A stretch of 64,000 bases of DNA from Hemibagrus wyckioides (lineage: Eukaryota > Chordata > Actinopteri > Siluriformes > Bagridae), in contig NC_080711.1 of NCBI RefSeq assembly GCF_019097595.1, forward strand, positions 16,013,428-16,077,427, written 5' to 3'. Under the pieces are notes generated by a model. The model had not been told where the DNA came from and ran no database searches. It worked only from the letters and a program-made list of their open reading frames with translations. Positions 1 to 11,575 of the stretch are shown in pieces. Positions within the stretch are counted from its first letter, which is position 1, and each line of letters opens with the position of its first letter. The translations under genes were made by a program, and so were the position numbers.

Positions 1-2077
1 TACCCTGAAACATTCAATCATTCTCTGAACATACTCTGAAACAGTCAATCATACTCTGAACATACTCTGAAACAGTCAATCATTCTCTGAACATACTCTG
101 AAACAGTCAATCATTCTCTGAACATACTCTGAACATACCCTGAAACATTCAATCATTCTCTGAACATACTCTGAAACAGTCAATCATACTCTGAACATAC
201 TCTGAAACAGTCAATCATACTCTGAACATACTCTGAACATACTCTGAAACAGTCAATCATTCTCTGAACATACTCTGAAACATTCAATCATTCTCTGAAC
301 ATACTCTGAAACAGTCAATCATACTCTGAACATACTCTGAAACAGTCAATCATACTCTGAACATACTCTGAACATACTCTGAAACAGTCAATCATTCTCT
401 GAACATACTCTGAAACAGTCAATCATTCTCTGAACATACTCTGAAACAGTCAATCATTCTCTGAACATACTCTGAAACAGTCAATCATTCTCTGAACATA
501 CTCTGAAACAGTCAATCATTCTCTGAACATACTCTGAAACAGTCAATCATTCTCTGAACATACTCTGAAACAGTCAATCATTCTCTGAACATACTCTGAA
601 ACAGTCAATCATTCTCTGAACATACTCTGAAACAGTCAATCATTCTCTGAACATACTCTGAAACAGTCAATCATTCTCTGAACATACTCTGAAACAGTCA
701 ATCATTCTCTGAACATACTCTGAAACAGTCAATCATACTCTGAACATACTCTGAACATACCCTGAAACATTCAATCATTCTCTGAACATACTCTGAAACA
801 GTCAATCATTCTCTGAACATACTCTGAAACAGTCAATCATACTCTGAACATACTCTGAACATACTCTGAAACAGTCAATCATTCTCTGAACATACTCTGA
901 AACAGTCAATCATACTCTGAACATACTCTGAAACAGTCAATCATTCTCTGAACATACTCTGAAACAGTCAATCATACTCTGAACATACTCTGAACATACT
1001 CTGAAACAGTCAATCATTCTCTGAACATACTCTGAAACAGTCAATCATACTCTGAACATACTCTGAAACAGTCAATCATTCTCTGAACATACTCTGAAAC
1101 AGTCAATCATACTCTGAACATACTCTGAACATACTCTGAAACAGTCAGACATTCTCTGAACATACTCTGAAACAGTCAATCATTCTCTGAACATACTCTG
1201 AAACAGTCAATCATTCTCTGAACATACTCTGAAACAGTCAATCATACTCTGAACATACTCTGAAACAGTCAATCATACTCTGCACATACTCTGAACATAC
1301 TCTGAAACAGTCAATCATTCTCTGAACATACTCTGAAACAGTCAATCATACTCTGAACATACTCTGAAACAGTCAATCATACTCTGAACATACTCTGAAA
1401 CAGTCAATCATACTCTGAACATACTCTGAACATACCCTGAAACATTCAATCATTCTCTGAACATACTCTGAAACAGTCAATCATTCTCTGAACATACTCT
1501 GAACATACTCTGAAACAGTCAATCATTCTCTGAACATACTCTGAAACAGTCAATCATACTCTGAACATACTCTGAAACAGTCAATCATTCTCTGAACATA
1601 CTCTGAAACAGTCAATCATACTCTGAACATACTCTGAACATACTCTGAAACAGTCAATCATTCTCTGAACATACTCTGAACATACTCTGAACATACTCTG
1701 AAACAGTCAATCATTCTCTGAACATACTCTGAAACAGTCAATCATACTCTGCACATACTCTGAACATACCCTGAAACATTCAATCATTCTCTGAACATAC
1801 TCTGAAACAGTCAATCATTCTCTGAACATACTCTGAAACAGTCAATCATACTCTGAACATACTCTGAACATACTCTGAAACAGTCAATCATTCTCTGAAC
1901 ATACTCTGAAACAGTCAATCATACTCTGAACATACTCTGAACATACTCTGAAACAGTCAGTCTTACTCTGAAGATACTCTGAAACAGTCAATCATTCTCT
2001 GAACATACTCTGAAACAGTCAATCATTCTCTGAACATACTCTGAAACAGTCAATCATTCTCTGAACATACTCTGAAA
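1..2077. repeat. 31-bp composite minisatellite, open at left edge
   Basis: A tandem array fills this whole stretch. The usual unit is 31 bp: a 20-bp part (TACTCTGAAACAGTCAATCA) followed by an 11-bp part (TTCTCTGAACA). In many places one extra 11-bp part (TACTCTGAACA) is added, giving 42-bp units. A rarer variant beginning TACCCTGAAACATTC starts at about 1, 136, 758, 1433 and 1767; the gaps (135, 622, 675, 334) are all sums of 31s and 11s, so the array grew by whole units. It ends abruptly at CTGAAATGG. TGA stops are frequent and no reading frame crosses it. The array starts before the window, so its full length is unknown. Confidence 0.97.
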
Positions 2078-5000
2078 TGGATGCAGCCTCATCACATCAA
2101 GTGTATAGTGTGTTAACCCTGTATTTAACCATTTAACACTTTCGCTACACATGGATTGCGTATCCAAAATTCAGGAACAGTTACAGTGGCAGGTTATAGG
2201 ACAATGATAAGTGAAGACAGGCTTGAGAGAAAATGTGAAGATGAAGATGGGTGAACTGTTCATGACGATATTGTTCCAAAGAAAGGCCACACCACTTCCA
2301 TCCGGCAGATGTTGTTCGGATAAGTCTGACCAAGCCCAGCTAAGCCCAAAATGTGCAAAAATGTGTCACTGTTCAGTGCCAAAAAAGTCTGAAAATACAG
2401 CTAAGATGTTCCATCATTAAAAAAAAACCACACCCAATTGAATACATAAGGGAAGGGGTGGACAAATCACTAGCTTGGGTGCAAGGGTTTTTTAGCAGAT
2501 TAAGTGTCAGGACTAAGTTTTTATTTCTAGTTGCCTTGAGGACAAGTAAGATCAAAAAGGTCCTGATCCATGGGTCACAGGGCTTTTTTGTGGTCTCCTG
2601 CAACATCCAGATGAAAAACATATCAACGCTAGCTCCTATTGAATTTAGAAAAAGTTGTGATTTGGCTTGTATATTTTAATAATTAAACCTGTAATGTAGG
2701 TACAGCACATGCTGCTAAATCCCAGCACTATAGATACACTCACGCAGGGTTAGCTGTCAGGGGAATGATTTTTACTATGCAGATGAATTAGCATGTACTG
2801 ATGACTATCTATTCAGAATCAGGAACACGCTGAGGTATGAAAGTACTGAAGAAACATGCAAAATAAAGAGAAGTGCAAAGTTATCATATGTTTATGTTGT
2901 TCTTTGCTTACAGTACACCATCATAGTATAAAAATATGTTTCTTTGTACTGCACTTCCAGTTTTCTTTGCAGAACACATAATCCTTTCTGCCTGCATTCA
3001 GCCAAACAATAATTTATCCTCTATTCTTTTTCTTTTTACTTGTTTCTGTGGCAAAGAGTGCAGAAACAACCACCAAAGTCAGTTGCTCAGACTCCTTTTT
3101 AAAAGAATTCTCTCATGGTTCATTTTGTGAGAGAGCCAGATTTGGGAATTTTGTGTAGATCATATACTGTAAATGGGGCATGCTGCTGTGTATGGTGGTT
3201 TGACTACTGGTTCAATTGAGAAAGTTCAGTGAGGAAAATGAAGAGCGAGTAGTCATTTTCCTATACACAAGGCTCTTTTGGAGGACATTAATCTGTAAGA
3301 ATCGCAGTCTCAACTCCTGGATCATTCAATTCATATGAGATGAAGAAGTTAAGGACGCAAAAATGATTCATTTTCAATTTAACCCTAATTAGCAAGCTAG
3401 AGATGATGGTGATGAGGAAAAACTCCCTGGGATGATATAAGGAAGATACCTTGAGAGGAAGCAGACTCAAAGGGAACTCATCCTCTGGGTGACACTAGAT
3501 AGTACAATTATAAATAATTTCCCTACAATCTAACCAGGAAATTCATTCTAGATTTTACATGAAAATAAGTATGATTAAAAATGATAGGTTGTAGAGAGTG
3601 AGCAGTACAGCTATTCTGAGAGTTTGATAATGTGCAGTTTCTACTTGGCATTAGTCTGTATTAATGCACTTAACTAGCTAACAAGCTTGTCATGTATTAT
3701 TAAATGACAGCTTACACTGGTCTGTTACATTTCTAAATACACAAAACATGAATTTTTCACTTGCCTGATAAACTACCTAAAGTATTTAAAAATTTGTCCA
3801 GCCCTGGCAGAGATCTCAAAACCTTGTCCAACTTCATGCCTGTATATTATTTTACCAATCACTTTTATTTTAAAATAAATCCCACAGAGCCTCTCAGCAC
3901 AGATCTATTTTATGGACATAATCCATTAATTCAAATATTAAGCTCCTTATTTAAACGTGTTCAATAATATTTGGGATATTTGGAGCCATACAGCTTTTTA
4001 TATTTCAGAAACTTCCACTTACAGAACACAATAGGTCCCAGCTGGTGTTATTTGAAGCTTTATTTGTTATTAAGCATGTACAGTAGCTGGTGCCCGTCTT
4101 TGGTTACGAGGGGATTGAGACATTGGCTGCAGATGTAGTGAGAGTCTTGCAGCATGGTTTGGTTAAGCACTGGGTGTATTGTGAAAGAATAAGTGGTCTG
4201 ATATCTGAAGGGAAAACCATCTCTAAACCAGCTCTAAAGCTAGAGATGATAAGGAAAAACCTCTAAAGCAAGTGGAGATGCCAAGTGGAGAACCTGAGAA
4301 AGAACCAAAAGAATTGGAACAGTATCAGCTGTAGGATTAAGTATCGTCTCGGTATGAATTAAATTCTTCTTTGTTTCCTCCATAAAGGGATACACGATTT
4401 CATGAAGTAAAAAAAAATGCAGGTTAAGAAACACATCTTCTCTTAAGAATAAAGGTAAGTAATGAAAGGTATGAAAGGTAAGGTATGAAACCTACAAAAC
4501 GTTTATATATATAGTTACAAGCAACCACAATCATACTGGTTCTTCTTAATTTAGAATAACCTAATCATTGTGCTGAGGAGGAAAAAAAGTCTAGTTTACA
4601 GACAAAAGGAAGGAGGTGGTGCCTTCAGAGAAACTCACCTGTTCCAAGATTTCCAAAGTGAAGGAAGTAAGAAATGGCCATGCCAAACCAGCTATTACAA
4701 TCACTATTATGTAACATTAGGAGGAGGAAGTCACCAGATGTGCCACTTACATACCTGCTGGTATCACTACCTAAACTAAACTCACATGCTGCTGGATTTT
4801 TTTTTTTTCCAAAAAGCACATGAGTAGATCAGCCTGGTCATGGCAATGTAATTCATACAGGATATGGGCTGGACAGACCTGTCCTACCTGCTCCAGCTTT
4901 GCTTCCACCTACACACACACACACTTATATAGACTGCAGATAAGGAAGCCGGACAAGTGTAATTAATTAAAGTTGGCTAGGACTTGGGTCACTAAACAAC

Positions 5001-5939
5001 AATATTTTCACATACGGGGAAAACCCACCTCTGCCAAACTTAAAATACGACAAAAGCATGTGACTATCTCGGCAAGTACTGTAACGCTTTTATTTTGTAC
5101 ATTTGTGCTTTGGAAAAACAAACAAACAGGCAAATAAGAACAAAAAATGGTGAGAAAGTGAGACTGAAGTGAGTCAAACAATCAAAACACATAGCCAATG
5201 GACTAGCAAATTCTCCATGTCCTTGTTTTCAATCCCATTCTGAAATACAAAAGTATTCCTAATTATTAATGAACAAAGTGTTCTTTCGAGTTCATTGGCT
5301 CACAGTCCAGGTTCTTAGAAGTGCAAAAAAAAAAGTTTGGAGTACACGATGTCATGGAGGAAAAAAAACAGGGTACTTTTGGGTAATCTCGCTTAAACAG
5401 AGCATGAGCAGGTGGAGGAAAGGTAAAACAAGATGAAGCACGTGATTCCCTGTGATGTGACATCATCTGAAGTGTACCTGTCTCACAGCACATATGAGAG
5501 CTTCTCTCCCTCCTGTAGGTTTAATCCATCCATGACCTAAAAAAAAAAAAAACAGTCAGAGAAGCAGAGGCAGGTCATGAGGGCTGATGTCAATACACAA
5601 ATAGGTTGCTGGTGGTCACAATTAAAGATAGGAGACTGAAAACAGAGACTGACATTTTAGGAAAATTTAGACATCAAAGCTGAGCGTGAAAACATTTCTG
5701 TATCAGATCACTTCCATCCATGAGCCATTCTAAACATGTAGCATAAAGAGTAAATATTATGATGCTGCATGAACTTCAGATTAAAACACTGATCAGAATC
5801 AGGAATTTTTTAGATTTTGTATTTTTTTCTCAGAAACCACATTGAAGACAGCATCAGAGGATACATGATTGCTCACATAGTATAACGCAGGAAAGGATGA
5901 GTAAATCATTACATTTTCAATTATTCCTGCTAACACTGG
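2078..5939. other. Unique sequence, no gene recognised
   Basis: AT-rich sequence after the minisatellite. Open frames here (at most 108 codons, 2353-2679) overlap on both strands, begin at arbitrary ATGs and resemble nothing I recognise. Short A-runs and a (CA)7 run near 4913 are present. I see no promoter, RNA gene or transposon end that I can support. Confidence 0.6.
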
Positions 5940-6075
5940 GCAATATGACAATATTTAATTCAATTCCAATTCAGTTTCAAGCTTTACTGACATGACAGTA
6001 TAAATGTAGAGTATCACCAAAGCTTGACAGGAGAGACCTGGTATTAATAAAAAAAATACTAATAACACTGAGTAT
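5940..6075 (-). mobile_element. LINE 3' tail-like fragment
   Basis: Read on the minus strand, the segment ends in CATGTCAGTAAAGCTTGAAA followed by GAATTGGAATTGAA-type short repeats. Fish LINEs of the L2/CR1/Rex type often end in an 'AATAAAGCTT...GAATT' tail, so this is probably a 5'-truncated insertion on the minus strand. No reverse transcriptase remains. The family assignment is from memory of such tails; the exact family is unknown. Confidence 0.5.
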
Positions 6076-6123
6076 AGAAACTTGGGGATGAGAGAAAAGA
6101 AATTAGAAATAAAGGGAATAAAA

Positions 6124-6142
6124 TTACACACACACACACACA
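6124..6142. repeat. (CA)n microsatellite
   Basis: Pure CA dinucleotide run beside the LINE tail. Confidence 0.9.
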
Positions 6143-6579
6143 ATATCCAGTGTATATTTATATTTAAGTTAAGTTACTTATCAGGATTTTGGTCCCTAAT
6201 GAGCAGGTCAGAAATGTAAAGTGTGTTAAAAGGATTTTTTTAGTAAGAGAACAATGGGAATAAGCGTTGTGTGGATGAACACAGGAACGTCTTTAAGATT
6301 ACAGCAGCAGTTCTTGGATACAAATCTGCAGTATCAGGTGAGATTATCTGCTCAAGCAAGGGTGAGCTGGAAGTACAAATCTTTAGGGTATCCATGCGGG
6401 ACCACCCACAGAAGCACAAGGTGAATCACAAGACCATCTAATGACCTCACAGGACCAGTCAGAACACGTCTGAACTTCACTTTGGCACATCATTCTTCCC
6501 TTTAGGCTGGGATTTTGCCAATTAGCTAGTTCTTAGTTATTTGCTAGAAATTACTGTCTGTCCAGACAAGGCCCGGAGC

Positions 6580-6685
6580 TACAGAGCAGCAGAGACACAA
6601 GCAATAGCAGAGAAAACACAAGCAGACTAGAGACACAAGCAACAGAGACACAAGCAGCAGAGACACAAGCAGCAGAGACAGCAGA
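6580..6685. repeat. 15-bp minisatellite (AGAGACACAAGCAGC)
   Basis: About six to seven imperfect units of AGAGACACAAGCAGC. The length is a multiple of three, so the minus strand gives a repeated Ala-Cys-Val-Ser pattern inside a 76-codon open frame (6551-6781). That frame is a by-product of the repeat, with no recognisable start context, domain or neighbour. Confidence 0.85.
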
Positions 6686-7022
6686 ATGCTGCATGCCCTC
6701 CCTGGTCCAAACCTGCCTCATCTCTTCATCTTTTCTCTGCTGGCTGAGAGCCCTGCATTGGCCATATTTACTATACAACACCTAACACCACTCTCTCAAG
6801 ACAGAGAGAGGAACGTTGAAGGTGTACAAACTTATTTAAATTCTATTCGTCCTAATTTTTCTCATGTAAAACAAACAAATGTAACAAATATATACATATA
6901 AATATACATATAAAGAAAACAATGCTTCAGTATACAGAAGAGCAAAGACAAATGTTTTACGTGTTCACACAGTGAGCACTTTATGAGCTGCTCTGTAGAT
7001 GCTTGTCTTAACATGCATGCCC

Positions 7023-7027
7023 ACACG

Positions 7028-7058
<31 letters not shown>

Positions 7059-7086
7059 GGACACGCACACATACACACACACACAC
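7023..7086. repeat. (CA)n microsatellite, interrupted
   Basis: Imperfect CA run broken by CG and TA dinucleotides. It creates spurious His-Thr and Cys-Val open frames on the two strands. Confidence 0.95.
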
Positions 7087-7201
7087 CTCGCTCTCCATGC
7101 TATAACCTAGCTAACAGGAATTATGATGACAATCAGCCCACACACCAGTACCAGAACCAAGACAACTGTACTAAATCCTGGAGCCACACCTCAGTCACCC
7201 C

Positions 7202-7235
<34 letters not shown>
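7202..7235. repeat. (CA)n microsatellite
   Basis: Pure CA run of about 17 units, 120 bp after the previous one. Confidence 0.95.
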
Positions 7236-7239
<4 letters not shown>

Positions 7240-8131
7240 GCAGTGAGTTAGCAGTGGTTCTCTTTGAAAGGCTTTCTGAGATAAGCAAAATCTTTATTTG
7301 ATCCGTCACCAGGATCTGAAGCTGGAGAGAGCGTTTGAAGTGATATCTCTGTCATTGCTTTCCACATAATTCTATCACCACTAGAAACCCTACTGTCTTT
7401 CCCTGACGGATTTCTCAAGCAGTGAAGCCAAGATGACGATGTCTGAGCCAGTCTCATCGTTTACACAGCGGTGTCTTGCTGCAATTAAATCAGGCCTTCT
7501 ACATAGTTTATTTTTTTGTCCCTCAAAAGGAACAAGTCAGAGCAGGTAAATTTCCCAGGGAGAATTTTTTCAGTAGACTCACAAGCCTTCAAATCAACAG
7601 CATGTGGATGTGTTATTCCAGGCCCTTCCCTCACACTTGCATCATTTCAGTTGCACCGGTTTGTATCGCCCAGAGAGTAAACGCACACATTTGACAGTAC
7701 ATGCTGAGATCATTGCATCAGGATTAATGTAGTCATTGCCATACGCCCGTATGTACTATATTTCCAAATGACATCGTCTGGCATTTCAAACGACGAACAG
7801 AGTTCGATCTTATAGTGTCCTAAAAATCTTAATGTAACTTGGTAACAGTCATTCTTAATAACATGCTCACGCTGTTTCTCTCTTGGCATCTTGGATAGGA
7901 ACAGTTAGGGTAACATTTCCAAGAAATCTTGGGGAAAAATTGACCTAAATTTCCTTCCCATAAATTGATAATGTGACAAATCAATTAAATAATTGTTTGT
8001 GATTAGACCACTGAACTAGTGGCAAACTGCATAGTGACTAATTTTCTCCAAGTAAGAGCAACACTCATTGTGCCAGCAGATGGAAAACAACCTGCAGTTG
8101 TTCACCACGCCTAGATCACCATGCTTTCTGT

Positions 8132-8162
<31 letters not shown>

Positions 8163-10059
8163 TGGTGTAACAGAGTTACACACCATGACAAACAAACAAT
8201 ATTAAAACAATACTGAAGAGGTAGAGGCTCTGCTCTCTCAGGGACTGGCTCAGTCAACATTGGAGGAGGGGTCCAATTATTCGATACATTATCTGATGGT
8301 CCATTAGTTTAAAATAAGGCTCTTGTTAGGAGACACACGTAAACAGACACGCTGCAAGGAAATGAGTGCCAGAGTCAGAAAATCAACCTTCACTTTCCAG
8401 ATACAAGAGTTAATAGCACACATTTTCTTCACAGACACAACGGCTCCGGGGCCTGGGTCTTAGATTAGTGCTGCAAAAAAAAAAAAAAGCAACAAAAATT
8501 AAAACAAAACCCAAAGAGAACTTGTGACGTTCAGAGTTTGGAGCATAGGCATTAGAAAACCATTTCCTGGCTAATATATGCACACACAGACACACACACA
8601 CACACATTTGTCCTGCTATCCTTGTAAGGACCTAACCATTGACCCAATTATTAATTCAGCTACGCCTGCACCTGAAGTTAACACCTTAAACTCAATAAAC
8701 ATAAGCAAAACCAAAAGCATTTAACGAAACAAAAGAAAAACAAAAAAAACAGCCAAATGTACCCACAATGTCAAAACTGTCAGAAATTTCTATCCTTCTT
8801 GAGATATCTGATCCCCATCAAGATATTAAAACATGTCCACACACACACTTATTGCAGGGACACTGGCACTGCCTTGCGCCACTCCAGCACAGCATTAAAC
8901 CAGTCATGTGAAACGACCCGTTCCCTGCTGCAAATCAGATTAGAGCCATGAGCTGACGTCCACACACACTCCTGTTCCAAAGGAGTAATGAGATTTAACC
9001 TCCAAACACACACACTCACAAACACACACACACACAATCACATACACAGACACACACATGGACTGAATATCTACATCTTATCCCACTGTGATTGTATAAT
9101 CAAACAGCATTTATGATTATGAAACTGCTGCCTAAATTATAAATTGGTCAGACGTTTGCGAGTAAACAGGAAATAGTTAGCCAGGAATGTGTTCATTCCC
9201 TAATCCTCAGTACTGATTATGTGTTAAATGTTGGTGTTTATTGGAGTTTGTCGGTATTTGTCTGCGCGATAGTTGCACAATAATTCCATCTGCAGCATGC
9301 TCCTTTATAATGGGTTAATTGCTACAGGCAAATGGATGCATTCCACATAACTGCAATCATAATATCTCAAAATTAACTATTTCAAGTGACAGATTTACTC
9401 CTCCGGCAAATTCTCTGTTGCAGCACAAATATTTTTACTCTGCACTGTGATTCGTCTGAATGTTCAGTAAACAGCACTGACTGCTCTGAGGCCCACAGAG
9501 ATTGAAGTATATGAACCTTTTCTTATTTTCGACTTATAGCAAGTACAGGCAAGTCTCTTAGGCCAAAATGCAGGCATGAAAATACAACTGATTCTGATGA
9601 GACCTTAATATTCAAGAAACATCTATTGTTACAAACTGCATCTAGTCAGTTTATATCCTGTCCACTAGCGCTTACCAAAAGCATGTGAGAAGAGGTAAGT
9701 GACTTCTTTCTCTTTTGTGATTCCTCATTGGATCTTTACTAATACTTTTATATACAGCACTTTTGCTAATAATTGATCGTATTATTATAATGAATAACCC
9801 TTTTTTGTGTTCCTTCTAGCAGACCAAATAAATCTTTAGTGAGTGGAGCATGTTGCAGAAATGCACTATTTTCAATCAGGAGTTGATGTTTGTCTCCACT
9901 TTTACCTAAATGAGGTCTGATTACTGCCAAGTATGTTTTTTCCACCCACTCAGAGCAAACTCCTTGCAGAATGAAGAGATTGGTGACTGGCAACAATTCA
10001 AGTCAAAAAAGTAAAAGCATTCATGACATTATATAGAGAGAGAGATTGTACACAGTGTA
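7236..10059. other. Unique sequence with CA microsatellites, no gene recognised
   Basis: Mostly single-copy sequence. It contains CA runs near 8131-8162, 8579-8607 and 9003-9059. The part 9060-9490 is repeat-free, complex and dense in homeodomain-like TAAT/ATTA cores and TTTATGATTATGAAA, and looks like a possible conserved non-coding element. No open frame here resembles a known protein. Confidence 0.55.
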
Positions 10060-11206
10060 TAGGCATGGTCAGTTCTTTTGTTGTTGCTATACACTGGAGA
10101 CATTTGGGTTTGAAATGAAAAGATGAATATGTGATGATAGATCAATATTTCAACCCTCAATTTTCTGATATTTACATTTAAATGTGTTAGAATATTGCAC
10201 TTATTAGAACCAACCCATTGTTTTACTGTTAAAAATATTGGAACTGACAGGTGTTTCCTGCTGCCTTGATAGATTGATTACTTAAGCAATTCAGAGATCT
10301 GAACGTCTAATTCTTAGGTTGAATTTCTCCCCCGAATTTCACCCGTGTGGACTGCATTTGTTGTTAAAAAAAAAAAGGATAAACCAACATGAAGACCAGA
10401 GAGCTGTCTTTGGGAGAAAACCAAGATATTGGTGTGATGCAAAGAGAAGAAGGAAAAATAATTAAAGCTATTGCATAAGCACTATTGGCATAGCCAATAC
10501 AACATTTTGGATAAACCCTAACCCTAAAAAAACCTACACAAAGCAGGGGCGACGGTATCACAATCTACCATTGTAGAAGACAATGAGAGCAGCAGGATGA
10601 ATCAGAAGACTAGGAATTTGCAAAAAAATTACACAGTTCTGGGGCAAAAATAAACCTCTACTAAAGTGATGGAAAGGCCAAAATGTGAAGAAAGTAGGGT
10701 TCTGCTCATGACCCACAACATACAAGCTTATTCATCTTGGGTTGGGCTTGTGTGAGAACAGACTTACAAATCTTTATTGATAATGAAGTAAAACTCATGA
10801 TGGTAGCAGCAGAATGACTTTGAGAAATCTACAGAAACATTCTGTCAGCCAACAGAGAATTGCATCCAATGTAATTGAGTGGAACTTCTTCATGCAGCAA
10901 GACAATGACTTAAAACACAACACCGCCAACACAACAAAGGACTTGATCAGGGGACAAAGGTGGATAATTTAAGTCTGGCTCAGTCTTTACATTCCAATAC
11001 TTTTTGTAATTAAAAGTGCTGCTATGGTAATAATTTACTCACCAAAAATTGGTCTGCCACCAAATGTCCCATGTTCTAATTTGTTTAACACTTTCAGGAA
11101 ATAAAAGCTGTCAAAAAAAGCATCACTGATCTGAAATGTTTTTCAGTGTATCAAGAACAAAAACAAGACTTGTAATTCCAATACTTTTGGTGGGGACTAT
11201 AATAGA
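10060..11206 (+). mobile_element. Degenerate Tc1-like transposon (family A)
   Basis: Most of a Tc1/mariner-type element of about 1.15 kb, shorter than the usual 1.3-1.6 kb. Its left part holds AGACATTTGGGTTTGAAATG and AAATATTGGAACTGACAGG; its right end reads TCCAATACTTTTGGTGGGGA. The two ends are partly inverted copies of each other (left AAATATTGGAA, right TTCCAATACTTTT), as expected for long terminal inverted repeats. Transposase remnants lie between, on the plus strand. The limits are approximate because the outer ends are eroded. Similarity to a well-known teleost Tc1 family is from memory. Confidence 0.8.
10389..10960 (+). pseudogene. Tc1-like transposase remnant (family A)
   Basis: The ATG at 10389 opens a 29-codon frame (MKTRELSLGENQ...) that looks like the DNA-binding N-terminus of fish Tc1 transposases and ends at a stop at 10476. 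After a decayed middle, a QQDND motif appears from about 10895, the place of the second catalytic aspartate in DDE transposases, followed by KDLIRGQRW. The C-terminal catalytic glutamate region is not recognisable. Multiple stops and deletions make it non-functional. Confidence 0.75.
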
Positions 11207-11304
11207 AAAGAAGCATTTACTTCTAAAGCCACACATACATTACAGCATAGTGAAATTATTTTCTTTGCATATGCAGGCTGAGGAAGTTGTGGCCAGAGTG
11301 CAAC

Positions 11305-11575
11305 AATGCCTTGATGAAAGAATAGCCAGACTGGTTTAAGCTGAGAGGAAAGCTACAGTAACTCAAACAACTTTTAATCATGTTTACAACTGTAGAAAAT
11401 CATCTCAGAAAAAGCATCTCAGACCAGCTCAAACATCGAGGTGTATGGGCTACAACAGCAGAAGACCATATTAGATTCCTCTCGTGTCAGAAAAATGAAA
11501 AGGAATCTAAAGCTACAGTGGATAAAGGCTCATAAAAACTGGACAGTTAAATGCTGGAAAAAGACCATGTGATTT
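11305..11575 (+). mobile_element. Internal fragment of a second Tc1-like transposon (family B)
   Basis: Directly after family A lies a fragment with the readable pieces MARLV-like, 'TVTQTT', MGYNSRRPY-like and NWTVKCWKK, matching the central part (end of the DNA-binding domain to the start of the catalytic core) of a common fish Tc1-like transposase. Stops and frameshifts are frequent. Neither inverted repeat is present. The same family as the element at 39715-40257 is likely, but this copy keeps the middle which that copy lacks. Confidence 0.7.

Noticed and set aside
1..2077. CRISPR array
   Set aside because: Units are head-to-tail with no unique spacers; it is a eukaryotic minisatellite.
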